DNA from: CAYYKK01 sp046351395
GTDB lineage: Bacteria > Myxococcota_A > Polyangia > Polyangiales > Polyangiaceae
Assembly: GCA_046351395.1 (NCBI GenBank)
Contig: JAXLYP010000016.1
Coordinates: 1-64,000, forward strand
DNA: 64,000 nucleotides
Direction: 5' to 3'
Shown piece after piece: positions 20,728 through 28,505 of the stretch. Numbering within the stretch: position 1 is the first letter of the stretch; the number at the start of each line of letters is the position of its first letter. The notes below the pieces were generated by a model. It worked only from the letters and a program-made list of their open reading frames with translations. It was not told the origin of the DNA and ran no database searches. The translations under genes and the position numbers were made by a program.

Positions 20728-21654
20728 TCAGAGCTCGAAATCGGCGACGGATCGCGGCGCGATCTTGAACCCGTAGAAGTACGTGAAGATCCCCGTCACG
20801 GCCTTGAACTTGGTCCCGGCCGCGATCGCGGGCATCTCGGTCTTCACGTCCATGAGCTCGTTCGAGATGCCCACGATGTCTCCGACAGCGACTCCACCCC
20901 CCACGTCGATGTCCGCGCTGTAGCGTCCGAGCCATCCCTCGGGGCACTGCGTGCAGTCCTTGGAGGGACACGAGGGGGACCCGCCCGAGCAGACCGGGCC
21001 CTTCGTGAGGGTGACCCCCTCGATGCGGACGAGCATCCCGAGCCACTGGCGCGCGTTCTCGTAGCCCTTGATGGGCGCGAAGCGCTCGTTCGAGGCGCCG
21101 TCCTTCACGATCGTCAGCGGTTCGGGCGTCGCGTCCTCGAAGCGGAAGGTGAGCGTCCCGTTGAACTCGGGGAGCGTCTTGCAGTCTCCGAACGGCCCGC
21201 TCGACGGTCCGATGAACTCGCTGAACGTGCCGAACGAGTCGACCAAATCCCCTTCGAATAGGCGCAGGTCCGGGGGGGAGAAGCTCGGCGCGAAGATGGT
21301 GATGCCGGAATAGGGCTTCGGCGCCTCCGTCGTCGGGAAGTCTTCGACGTAGATGTTCCCGGTCTGGCCCGCGCCCGTCTCGTCGTACTTGTCGACGCCC
21401 ACGATGACCTGACCGGTCATGTACGCGGATCGATCGGCGGGGACGGCGCAGCCCGCGCTCATCATGTTTCCGGGCGAGAGCCAGACGGCTGGGCCGACCA
21501 GATCGGTGACCCTCAAGCCGGTGCCGTACTCGTTCGGATTCGGTGTCGTGCGCGGGTCGCCCGTGTCGCCCCCGCCCGTCCCGCTGCAACCCGCGAGCAC
21601 ACCGAGCGCCAGCGCGAGCATCGCCGCCTTGGATCGCGTCCTACAAAGCGCCAT
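20728..21654 (-). CDS. lipoprotein, function unknown
   Basis: A 308-residue lipoprotein: signal MALCRTRSKAAMLALALGVL then Ala-Gly-Cys, and a Gly/Asp/Thr linker. The mature part is beta-rich and has a few Cys pairs (CSGGSPSCPSKDCTQC). The last 40 residues (GTKFKAVTGIFTYFYGFKIA) look like the closing strands of an OB-fold domain, as in nucleic-acid or ligand-binding surface proteins of myxobacteria. This is weak structural inference and no family is recognised. It is followed after three bases by the M16-like gene, so the two are probably translated from one message and act together at the outer membrane. Confidence 0.75.
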   Translation of the reverse strand: MALCRTRSKAAMLALALGVLAGCSGTGGGDTGDPRTTPNPNEYGTGLRVTDLVGPAVWLSPGNMMSAGCAVPADRSAYMTGQVIVGVDKYDETGAGQTGNIYVEDFPTTEAPKPYSGITIFAPSFSPPDLRLFEGDLVDSFGTFSEFIGPSSGPFGDCKTLPEFNGTLTFRFEDATPEPLTIVKDGASNERFAPIKGYENARQWLGMLVRIEGVTLTKGPVCSGGSPSCPSKDCTQCPEGWLGRYSADIDVGGGVAVGDIVGISNELMDVKTEMPAIAAGTKFKAVTGIFTYFYGFKIAPRSVADFEL

Positions 21655-21707
21655 CGCCTCGGTGTTACCACACCGAGGCGACGAGGACTCGCGGGAATCG
21701 CCTGCGG

Positions 21708-22340
21708 TCAGGCAGCGCGCGAGAGCATCGCCTCGAGGCGGGTCTGGATCTTGTGCTTCTTGGAGTAGACCGTCTTCACGCTGATCTGGAGGCGCTCGGC
21801 GACCTCTTCAGCCTCGAGCCCTTCGGCGAAGTACAGCGCGACGAACTCACGGTCCCGCTCGGTGAAGCGCTTCAACACGCGCTCGACGTGAGCGATTTTC
21901 TCCTCCCGCTCGAGGAGATCCTGCTGCGACGGGAGCTCCGAGCAGAGGAACTCGGCGTCCGTCACCGGCGCCCGGTCCGGCTCACGTCGGAAGCTGCGGA
22001 GGTAGTCGTGCGCCGCGTTGACCGCGAGCAGACCGATGAACGAGCTGAAGCGGTTTCCGCGGTTCGGGTCGAACGAGCGGAGCTTGTGCATGTCGTTGAC
22101 GAGCAGCTGGATGAGGAGCCGCGCGTAGATCTCGCGAACGTCGTCCTGGCTGAGGCAGGAGAACCGGCCAGTGACCTTCGTGATGCAGCGGTAAATCAAG
22201 CGATCGTACTTCTTGTGAAACTCGCGCCAGCTCGCGTCCTTGCCAGCCAAGAGTCCGGAGACGAGCTCCATGTCGGCCTTCAGGTCCACGTCGTTGCGGG
22301 CGGTGTCGTTTTGCATGTCCGAGCCTAGAGCACGGGTCAT
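21708..22340 (-). CDS. sigma-70 family RNA polymerase sigma factor (ECF-like)
   Basis: A 210-residue sigma factor. Region 2 covers about residues 40-115 (FHKKYDRLIYRCITKV, RSFDPNRGNRFSSFIG), region 4 about 150-205 (RFTERDREFVALYFAEG, EEVAERLQISVKTVYSKKH), the latter a helix-turn-helix for the -35 element. No region 1 or 3 is present, as in ECF sigmas. The ATG at 22340 is preferred because GAGG lies seven bases before it; an ATG 45 bases upstream has no ribosome site. No anti-sigma gene is adjacent on the same strand. The upstream gap holds GTAAC repeats that may be part of autoregulation. Its regulon is unknown. Confidence 0.88.
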   Translation of the reverse strand: MTRALGSDMQNDTARNDVDLKADMELVSGLLAGKDASWREFHKKYDRLIYRCITKVTGRFSCLSQDDVREIYARLLIQLLVNDMHKLRSFDPNRGNRFSSFIGLLAVNAAHDYLRSFRREPDRAPVTDAEFLCSELPSQQDLLEREEKIAHVERVLKRFTERDREFVALYFAEGLEAEEVAERLQISVKTVYSKKHKIQTRLEAMLSRAA

Positions 22341-22400
22341 GCCACCCTCGATCTGCCGAGATTCCGCGGGATTTCGGGGTTTCATCGATCGATGTCACGC

Positions 22401-22450
22401 GTAACCTCGAGCGGTCTCAAGCGTCACGCCGTAACACCCCCCGTAACACC
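22401..22450. repeat. CCGTAACACC direct repeats in the sigma factor/Fe-S promoter gap
   Basis: CCGTAACACC occurs at 22429-22438 and again at 22441-22450, a 12-bp offset, with a further GTAAC at 22401. The repeats lie in the gap between a divergent sigma factor and a plus-strand gene, so they may be regulator sites. Function is inferred only from position. Confidence 0.35.
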
Positions 22451-22567
22451 GGCGGACCCCTGGACTCTGCGTGGTACGGTCCCCCACGTCGTGACATTCC
22501 CTCACGCGCTCGCTCCTTCTGCTTGCATTGGCTACGAAGGGGACGGCCCACACCACGACCGCTTGCC

Positions 22568-23026
22568 ATGAAGAAGACCATCGCCTCGGGTCGCGCGCTC
22601 GCCGCGATCGTCCTCGCTGTCGGGCTCGTCCGCGTGCTGCTCCTCCGCATGTTCGGCGCGGTGACGGGCCTCAAGCTGTTCGAGCGAAACTACGGCCCCG
22701 ATCGGTTGAACGCTGTGAGCCCGCGCGATCGCGCCCGCATGCCGACGTTCTCCCGCTGCTTCGCGTGCGGGCGATGCGACTTGGGCGAGGGCGAGCGCAT
22801 GCGGGCGTCGCGTGGCGCGTACCCGGGGTTGATGCAGCTCGTGCTCGCGTCGTCTCGGAGTATGCCCGACTACGACATGGCGGCCCGCGGCTTTGCGTTC
22901 GTCCCGACGGACGTGTTGCGGTCGAAGCGGCGCATCTGCCCGGCCGACGTGCCGTTCGAGGAGATCGCGAAGTTCGTGGACGACAACGCGCAGCGATCCC
23001 TTCGGTCGGGCGTCGCGACGGAGTAA
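22568..23026 (+). CDS. membrane-anchored protein with a 4Fe-4S-type Cys motif
   Basis: A 152-residue protein starting at ATG 22568. Residues about 7-30 form one hydrophobic helix (ALAAIVLAVGLVRVLLL), a signal anchor. The soluble part has CFACGRCD, a CxxCxxC motif, and later ICPADVP, a Cys-Pro. Together these give the four-ligand pattern of a 4Fe-4S ferredoxin half as in GlpC- or HdrC-type subunits. Only one cluster is predicted. It may be an electron-transfer protein at the inner membrane, or the cluster may be regulatory. No redox enzyme lies directly beside it; the next gene, 21 bases on, is a Ser/Thr kinase. The family is not otherwise recognised. Confidence 0.65.
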   Translation: MKKTIASGRALAAIVLAVGLVRVLLLRMFGAVTGLKLFERNYGPDRLNAVSPRDRARMPTFSRCFACGRCDLGEGERMRASRGAYPGLMQLVLASSRSMPDYDMAARGFAFVPTDVLRSKRRICPADVPFEEIAKFVDDNAQRSLRSGVATE

Positions 23027-23047
23027 CATCTCCCTCGGAGAACCCGA

Positions 23048-25330
23048 GTGGAGCACGCCGGGGAAGCCGAAGCCGACAGAGACCCGATCGTGGTCGGTGG
23101 GCGCTTCAAGAACTGGAACATCGAGCGCGTCATCGGGCGCGGCGGCATGGGGACGGTGTACCTCGCGAGGCACGTCCTCGTAGGCCGCCCAGCCGCGATC
23201 AAGGTCGTGCGTCCGCCGCGCGGGATGCGCGCGGACGACACGGCGATCGCGCGGTTCCACGTGGAGACCGAGCTCCACGTCGCGCTCAGGCATCCGAACC
23301 TCCCCGAGTTCTTCGACGCCGAGCTCATGGCGGATGGCACCGCGGTCCTCATCCTCGAGTACCTCGATGGGTTCGACCTGTCGGTCACGCTGCACAAGCT
23401 GCGCACGCTCGCCCTGGGGGACGCGCTGTTCGTCGCGACGGAGGTGTTGCGCGCGCTCATGGTGATGCACGCGACGAGCGTGCATCGAGACGTGAAGCCA
23501 TCGAACATCTTCCTCTGCCGAGCGCCGCGGTTCGACTCGGAGGGGCGCCTCGAGAAGGGGCGCGTTCGGCTGCTCGACTTCGGCATCGCGAAGCTGAAGA
23601 ACCGGAAGGGGCCGACGAAGGAGACGAACACGATCGGGACGACGTCGTACATGAGCCCGGAGCAGCTCATGGGGCTCGAGCTGGATGGCCGCTCGGATCT
23701 CTACGCGCTCGGCGCCGTGCTGTACGAAGCCATCGTGGGGCATCCCGTGTTCGTACGCAGCGAGGACCAGCCCCCGCCGGCGGCGTCGCTCGTTTACCAG
23801 CACGTGCACACGCCCGCGCCCGACGTGCGCGAGGAGGTCCCCACGGTCCCCGAAGACGCAGCGCGGTTCGTCGCGCGTCTCCTCGAGAAGGCGCCCCGGG
23901 ATCGCTTCGATCGAACGGAGGAGGCGCTCGACGTCGCGCGAGCGCTCAGGCAGCGGCACGTGCGCTCGGCGCTCCTCTTCCGCGAGGAGGTCAGCGACGT
24001 CGTCGAGGCCGTCGAGGCGCTCTCGCGCGAGCGCGCGAGGGTGCTGCACGGCCCCGTCGTGTTCCAACCCCGCGAGCCGGTGGCGCGCGCCGCGGTAGCT
24101 TCTGCGGACACGCTGGACGCGCCGCCGTTGCCCGCGGCGCGCTTCGGCCGCTCCACGGATCGAATGGCCCCGGAGACGCCGCGATCGAAGGAGCAGGTCC
24201 ACCGTGGGCTTCGAGGGCCGCGCTGCTTCGATCGGCCCGCGTTCGTGCTGCTCGAGTCACAGGGGCCGCGCGCGTTTCCATTGAGCCAGGACACCGTCTC
24301 GATCGGCTCGGGCGTGGGAGCGTCCATTCGAATCCCAGGTCTGGCTGACGCGCACCTGATCCTCACGCGGAGCCGGGATCAGCGCGTCCACGTGAAGCTC
24401 CACCCGAGCGTCCCCCTCGCGCCGTGGGCACTCGGTGTCGACGGCCAGCCCGCGCCGCAGGGGGCGTACCTCGCGCTGGGTTCGAGGCTCGCGTTCGCGG
24501 GAGTGCACGCCGCGCTGACGGATCTCGCGGTGTGGGATCCTGCGGCTGCTGCGAGCGCGCCCAAGTGGTATCCGGCCCGCGTCGAAGCGACGAGCGGGGC
24601 GCGCGCCGCGTTCGTCTCGCTCGACCGCGCGCTCACGCTGGTCGGCTCCGCGGAGGGGTGCGATCTCGTCGTGCCTGGACTGAGCGATGCGGCGGCGGCA
24701 TTCTGGGCGCGCGGGGATGGGTCGTTCGAGGTGCAGCTCCTCGACACGAGCGTCCTGCCCTACGGAGATCCGGTCGTGCGCGCGGAGATCCTGAGGCGAA
24801 CGAAGCGCTTGGAGATCGCTGGGGTGCGGCTCGACTTCGTCGAAGGCGCGGCGCCTCCCGCGCCCGTGGAGCCGGTCGCACCTCCGTCCTACCTCGGCGC
24901 GAGGAACCGAGATCGCCTCGCGGTCACGGGCGTCCGGGCCAAGGGCTGCGTCGCGCCCATCCCCGACGGGCTCGTGCTCCCGAGCCGCGTGTGTGTGGTG
25001 GGGAGCGCGCAGGCTGCGGACGTCGTCCTGCCCCATGAGCTCATCGCCGGGCGACACGCGCGCTTGTCGTACGTGTCCCCCGGGCGCTACCGCGTCGAAG
25101 ATCTCGGGACGACGACGGGCACGTTCGCGAACCGGAGGCGCGTGCGAGACGCGGTGATCGGCGCGGGGGACTACGTGGACTTCGGCGGCGGCGTCACGGT
25201 GCAGCTGGTCGTCGGGGAGCCCCCGCCGAGCGTCGAGGGCGCGCCCGCTCCCCAGGGAGGCTCGAGCTTGCGTGCAACGCTGCTCGAGAGGCTCGGCCTC
25301 GACCGCAAGCAGGCCCCGACCTCGCGCTGA
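23048..25330 (+). CDS. Ser/Thr protein kinase with C-terminal FHA modules
   Basis: A 760-residue Hanks-type kinase. The kinase domain (about 18-300) has Gly loop GRGGMGTVY, ATP lysine Lys52 (AAIKVV), catalytic Asp148 (HRDVKPSN), DFGIAK and activation segment GTTSYMSPEQ. The C-terminal 380 residues contain three FHA-sized beta modules: a degenerate one beginning FPLSQDTVSIGSGVGASIRI, a second beginning LDRALTLVGSAEGCDLVV, and a canonical last one with VCVVGSAQAADVVLPHELI, GRHARLSY and DLGTTTGTFANRR. Only the last retains the phosphothreonine-binding Gly-Arg-His and the Thr-rich loop. The GTG start has GGAG about ten bases upstream. No membrane helix. Probably a cytoplasmic kinase that docks on phosphorylated partners or on itself. 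Confidence 0.92.
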   Translation: MEHAGEAEADRDPIVVGGRFKNWNIERVIGRGGMGTVYLARHVLVGRPAAIKVVRPPRGMRADDTAIARFHVETELHVALRHPNLPEFFDAELMADGTAVLILEYLDGFDLSVTLHKLRTLALGDALFVATEVLRALMVMHATSVHRDVKPSNIFLCRAPRFDSEGRLEKGRVRLLDFGIAKLKNRKGPTKETNTIGTTSYMSPEQLMGLELDGRSDLYALGAVLYEAIVGHPVFVRSEDQPPPAASLVYQHVHTPAPDVREEVPTVPEDAARFVARLLEKAPRDRFDRTEEALDVARALRQRHVRSALLFREEVSDVVEAVEALSRERARVLHGPVVFQPREPVARAAVASADTLDAPPLPAARFGRSTDRMAPETPRSKEQVHRGLRGPRCFDRPAFVLLESQGPRAFPLSQDTVSIGSGVGASIRIPGLADAHLILTRSRDQRVHVKLHPSVPLAPWALGVDGQPAPQGAYLALGSRLAFAGVHAALTDLAVWDPAAAASAPKWYPARVEATSGARAAFVSLDRALTLVGSAEGCDLVVPGLSDAAAAFWARGDGSFEVQLLDTSVLPYGDPVVRAEILRRTKRLEIAGVRLDFVEGAAPPAPVEPVAPPSYLGARNRDRLAVTGVRAKGCVAPIPDGLVLPSRVCVVGSAQAADVVLPHELIAGRHARLSYVSPGRYRVEDLGTTTGTFANRRRVRDAVIGAGDYVDFGGGVTVQLVVGEPPPSVEGAPAPQGGSSLRATLLERLGLDRKQAPTSR

Positions 25331-25360
25331 GGCGTGGAGTCTCCGTGTGCGCCGTGTTCT

Positions 25361-25380
25361 CGCGGCGCAACCTCGCCGCG
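25361..25380. terminator. possible bidirectional hairpin between convergent genes
   Basis: CGCGGCG-CAACCT-CGCCGCG forms a 7-bp perfect stem with a 6-nt loop between the ends of two convergent genes. No T tract follows on either strand, so intrinsic termination is possible but not shown. Confidence 0.35.
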
Positions 25381-25394
25381 CGCGGGGGGCGCGC

Positions 25395-26108
25395 TCAGGG
25401 ATCTCGACCGGATCGCACGCGCGCGGCGAGGATCTGGAGCGCGAGCACGTGCTCCCGACCGGCCGAGGCGATGCTGATGCCGAGCTTGGCCGCGACGGCG
25501 GGCCACTCAAGGCCGTCGAAGTAGCGCAGCTTGAGCAGCTCGCCTTTCTCGCCCATCGCGGCGATGTGAGCGCGAGCGCGCTCGCGCCGCTTCGCGGCGT
25601 CGATGTGCGCTGCGATATCGACCTCGGTGGGGGCCTGGGACGCCTCGCCCGCGAACGCGAGGTAGATCGCCGCGAGCGCGCCGCTCAAGAACTCGTGGAG
25701 GTGACGCCGCGAGTCTTCGTGGGAGTCCGCGAACAGGTCTCCCCGGTCTTGAGCCTGCTCCGCGTATTCGAAGACCATCTCGGGGGGCGCTGTGCGCCGC
25801 TGATGCTCCGCCTCCTCCAGGATCGCGCGCTTCATGTCCAGGTGCACGCACGCGAACGCGAACGCGCGAAACGGGACTCCGCGAAGCGGATCGAAGCGGA
25901 GCGCGGCCTTCACCTCGGACTCGTTGCCGATCGAGACGAGCTCGTCGTGCGTGAGGTAGTGGGTGCGCCTCGCCATACGGCGCGCGAGCCGAGGAACGAT
26001 CTGCGATCCACGGAGCAGCGCCTTCTGCTCCGTCGTCAGCTCACGCGCTGCCGTCGCTGGTGTTCGACCTGCGGAGCCTGGTGCGCCGCGGTCAGGACGC
26101 TCCGCCAT
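25395..26108 (-). CDS. sigma-70-like RNA polymerase sigma factor
   Basis: A 237-residue protein resembling sigma-70 group proteins. Residues about 28-100 look like region 2 (VPRLARRMARRTHYLTHDEL, VPFRAFAFACVHLDMKRAI) and about 185-232 like region 4 (GELLKLRYFDGLEWPAVAAK, LGISIASAGREHVLALQ). A stretch between them (DSRRHLHEFLSGALAAIYLA) could be a region-3-like spacer. The match is weaker than for the other sigma factor in this window. The region-4 recognition helix reads SIASAGREH, so DNA specificity may be unusual. Its start is two bases after the stop of a small acidic protein gene, so the two are translationally linked, which hints at a sigma/modulator pair. Confidence 0.65.
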   Translation of the reverse strand: MAERPDRGAPGSAGRTPATAARELTTEQKALLRGSQIVPRLARRMARRTHYLTHDELVSIGNESEVKAALRFDPLRGVPFRAFAFACVHLDMKRAILEEAEHQRRTAPPEMVFEYAEQAQDRGDLFADSHEDSRRHLHEFLSGALAAIYLAFAGEASQAPTEVDIAAHIDAAKRRERARAHIAAMGEKGELLKLRYFDGLEWPAVAAKLGISIASAGREHVLALQILAARVRSGRDP

Positions 26109-26110
26109 GC

Positions 26111-26413
26111 TCAGTCTGCTCCGCCTGCCTTCTTCGAATTCTGGGAGTCCTTGGCCGCTGCTCCAACCCCGTTCGCGTCCCGCTCTTCGGTATGCGCGGA
26201 CGACGGACGCTCTCGCAGTCTCTCGCTCAGAAGGTGACCAAGGGGATGGGCCGCCATCATGTCGAGGAGGAACTCGCGCGCACCCTCAAGCTCTGCCGAG
26301 GTCATATCGGACGCAAAGCTCGTTAGCACATCTTGAAGGATGTCGAGTGCTTCCGACGGAAAGCCGGCGTCCTCTTCCGGCGGATCGAAGGGTTGGGGCT
26401 CGTCGTCGGACAT
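26111..26413 (-). CDS. small acidic protein coupled to the sigma-like gene
   Basis: A 100-residue protein from the ATG at 26413, chosen because GGAG lies nine bases before it; two further ATGs upstream have poorer sites. It starts with an acidic stretch (MSDDEPQPFDPPEEDAGF), then has an amphipathic helical part (LQDVLTSFASDMTSAEL, AREFLLDMMAAHPLGHLLSE) and a polar tail. No family is recognised. It ends two bases before the sigma-like gene, in the position where anti-sigma or sigma-modulating proteins are often found. A role as modulator is inference only. Confidence 0.6.
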   Translation of the reverse strand: MSDDEPQPFDPPEEDAGFPSEALDILQDVLTSFASDMTSAELEGAREFLLDMMAAHPLGHLLSERLRERPSSAHTEERDANGVGAAAKDSQNSKKAGGAD

Positions 26414-26573
26414 GCTCACGGTCTCCTCGGGCATGCTTCATGGCGGAACCCGTTCCGCGCGAAATCACGAAGCAAGCGATGAGAGATGCGTCCCGCTGGA
26501 GGAACGTCGCTCAGGAATCGTACGCGCAGGAAACTTGGGGTTGCCAGCTCATTTCGAGTCCGATGCGAGCGCA

Positions 26574-26810
26574 ATGCCCGCACCCGATCCGTGGACTGAT
26601 GAGGGGAAGTCGCCCGAACGGGCGACGGTCGAGCCCGATCGCCTGGTCGAGGAGGGGGACCGAGCGCACGAGCGTGCGCTCTCGTCGATGCGCGCGGATG
26701 TTCGGTTCGCGGATATCGTCGCCACACTTCGCGCGTACGGCGCGGCAGCGGCCGAGCTTGACCCGTTCTTTTACCGCGTGCATTCACCCCGTCGATCCCG
26801 GGGTGAGTAA
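26574..26810 (+). CDS. small hypothetical protein, doubtful
   Basis: A 78-residue frame from an ATG (MPAPDPWTDEGKSPERATVE) to a TAA. It has the codon bias of real genes here and an amphipathic helical middle (ALSSMRADVRFADIVATLRA). There is no clear ribosome site and no recognised family. A 7-bp stem (26786-26806) overlaps its last codons. It may be a real small protein or a chance frame; the GC-rich third positions are the only positive evidence. Confidence 0.35.
   Translation: MPAPDPWTDEGKSPERATVEPDRLVEEGDRAHERALSSMRADVRFADIVATLRAYGAAAAELDPFFYRVHSPRRSRGE
26786..26806. other. hairpin CACCCCG/CGGGGTG
   Basis: A perfect 7-bp stem with a 7-nt loop overlaps the end of the doubtful small frame. 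Run-off sequence on the plus strand is AGTAAAAAG and on the minus strand has no T tract, so it does not fit an intrinsic terminator in either direction. Function unknown. Confidence 0.3.
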
Positions 26811-26908
26811 AAAGTTCGGGTCGCTGTCGATTTCTGAGCGATCGCGGATACGGAACGCCACAAATGGGGGGGGACGGATCGCGCTTCGACCGAAAACCAC
26901 GCAGAGGG

Positions 26909-28432
26909 TCAAGTGGGCCTCTTGGAGCGACGGCGGAGCACGTTGCGCAGCAGACCCAAGAAGTCGCGCGCGGAGGTCCTCGCGATGACGAGCGCAGAGG
27001 GGACGTAGATCAGCCCGCCTAGCGTGATCTCGGCGATGAGCCGCGCCCAATTCGGAACCTTGGTGAACGTGAAGCCGAACCTCACCGCGAGGATCGCCGC
27101 AACCATCGGGAGGCAGGCCAGCAGCGGCCCGATGACGGGCTTCACGACCGCGCGAAACGCGATCCCTTCGCTCCTCAGGGACCACAGGTAAAACACGGCG
27201 TTCAGCCCATAGCCGACGCCCACCCCGGCTGCGGCGGCGATGGGCACGTGCTTCTCGTCGAGGCCCGCCTTGCGGCTGACGAACGTGAGCAGGAGCATCG
27301 AGCCGACGATGAGGCCGACCTTGATGATCTCGAGGAGCATGATCGCCTTCGAGCGCGCCACGACCTGCAGGTAGCTGCCGATCAGCCAGCCGATGGGCCG
27401 CACGACCGAGAGCACCGAGAGGATCGTCAGGAGGGGAGCAACGCCCGCCCACTCGGCGGTGTAGGCCGTCGCGACCAGCGTCTCGCCGACGGCACCGAGG
27501 CCGACCGCGAGTGGGAAGATGACCAGGCAGAGCAGACCCGTCGCGCGTCCGAGCTGGCGTTTGCGCTCCTCGGGATCCTCCATGTGCGCGAACGACGGGA
27601 CCAACACGTCCCCGATCTGCTCGCCGATGTGCGTCGCCGGGAGATCCGCGAGCTTGTACGCCTGGTTGTAGAGGCCGACGGTCGTCTCGTTGAACGACGT
27701 CCCCATGATGATGTTGTCCCAGTTGCCCGCGCCGTAGTGGAAGAAGCTCGCGACGTTCAGCGGGAGCCCGAACTTGAAGAGCTTGCGCGTCGTGGCCGGG
27801 GAGAGCCGCGTGGGCTCGAGCCAATCTCGCCAGTCGACGACCCACCCCAGGATCAGGATCCCGATGGCGCCGCGCGCGATGTTGCCGACGACGATCGAGC
27901 TCCCGCCGAACCCCTGCCAGGCGGCGAGCACCGTGACGCCCCCGTAGACGACCTCGCCGACGGCCTGGCGAAGACCGATCACCTTGAAGTTCATGTCGCG
28001 CGCGAGGATGTTCCGCGGCAGCGTGGCGATGCGGTCGAGCGTGACCGAGAAGAGCAAGCCCGGAAGGAACACGTCCAGGTGGGGGATGTGGAACGCGTGG
28101 CCGAGAAAGCCGCGGAGCGCGTAGCAAAGGCCGAACGCGAGCAGGCCCGCCACGAGGTAATACACGGTGACGTGGAAGCTCACCGCGCGCCCCGCCTTCG
28201 GCTGGGAGGCGATGTATTGGCCGAGGCCGAGCGAGCTGATCATGCTCGCCGACGACACCAGGATGAACGTGTTGCCGACCTCGCCCTGCACGTCCGGAGG
28301 GAGGAAGCGCGTCAGAACGAACGTGCTCGCGACGCCGATCAGGCGCGACCCGATGCTCGCCGCCGTCGTCCAAATCGCGCCCATGACGGTGCGCTTCTCG
28401 AGCGACTTTTTCTCCTCGGAGCGCTCGGCCAT
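26909..28432 (-). CDS. polysaccharide flippase of the MATE/MOP superfamily (Wzx-like)
   Basis: An integral membrane protein of 507 residues, with about 12-14 hydrophobic helices along its length and an N-terminus typical of oligosaccharide flippases (EKRTVMGAIWTTAASIGSRL, FVLTRFLPPDVQGEVGNTF). It would move lipid-linked oligosaccharide units across the inner membrane for polysaccharide or O-antigen assembly. The ATG at 28432 is used; a GTG 21 bases upstream is also possible, and neither has a strong ribosome site. It lies 73 bases after UDP-glucose dehydrogenase on the same strand, consistent with a small exopolysaccharide operon, though no polymerase or glycosyltransferase is next to it. Confidence 0.85.
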   Translation of the reverse strand: MAERSEEKKSLEKRTVMGAIWTTAASIGSRLIGVASTFVLTRFLPPDVQGEVGNTFILVSSASMISSLGLGQYIASQPKAGRAVSFHVTVYYLVAGLLAFGLCYALRGFLGHAFHIPHLDVFLPGLLFSVTLDRIATLPRNILARDMNFKVIGLRQAVGEVVYGGVTVLAAWQGFGGSSIVVGNIARGAIGILILGWVVDWRDWLEPTRLSPATTRKLFKFGLPLNVASFFHYGAGNWDNIIMGTSFNETTVGLYNQAYKLADLPATHIGEQIGDVLVPSFAHMEDPEERKRQLGRATGLLCLVIFPLAVGLGAVGETLVATAYTAEWAGVAPLLTILSVLSVVRPIGWLIGSYLQVVARSKAIMLLEIIKVGLIVGSMLLLTFVSRKAGLDEKHVPIAAAAGVGVGYGLNAVFYLWSLRSEGIAFRAVVKPVIGPLLACLPMVAAILAVRFGFTFTKVPNWARLIAEITLGGLIYVPSALVIARTSARDFLGLLRNVLRRRSKRPT

Positions 28433-28505
28433 GGGCGCGCCATGTGAGGCCACGGCGCGCCCCGAAGCAACTCGATTCGCCGCGATCGACGATCGACGTG
28501 AGGGC

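Noticed and set aside
26786..26806. Hairpin read as an intrinsic terminator
   Set aside because: Neither strand has a T tract after the stem, so termination is not supported. Listed only as a hairpin.
26574..26810. Small frame as a firm gene
   Set aside because: Codon bias favours it, but there is no ribosome site, family or conserved neighbour. It was kept only as a doubtful feature.
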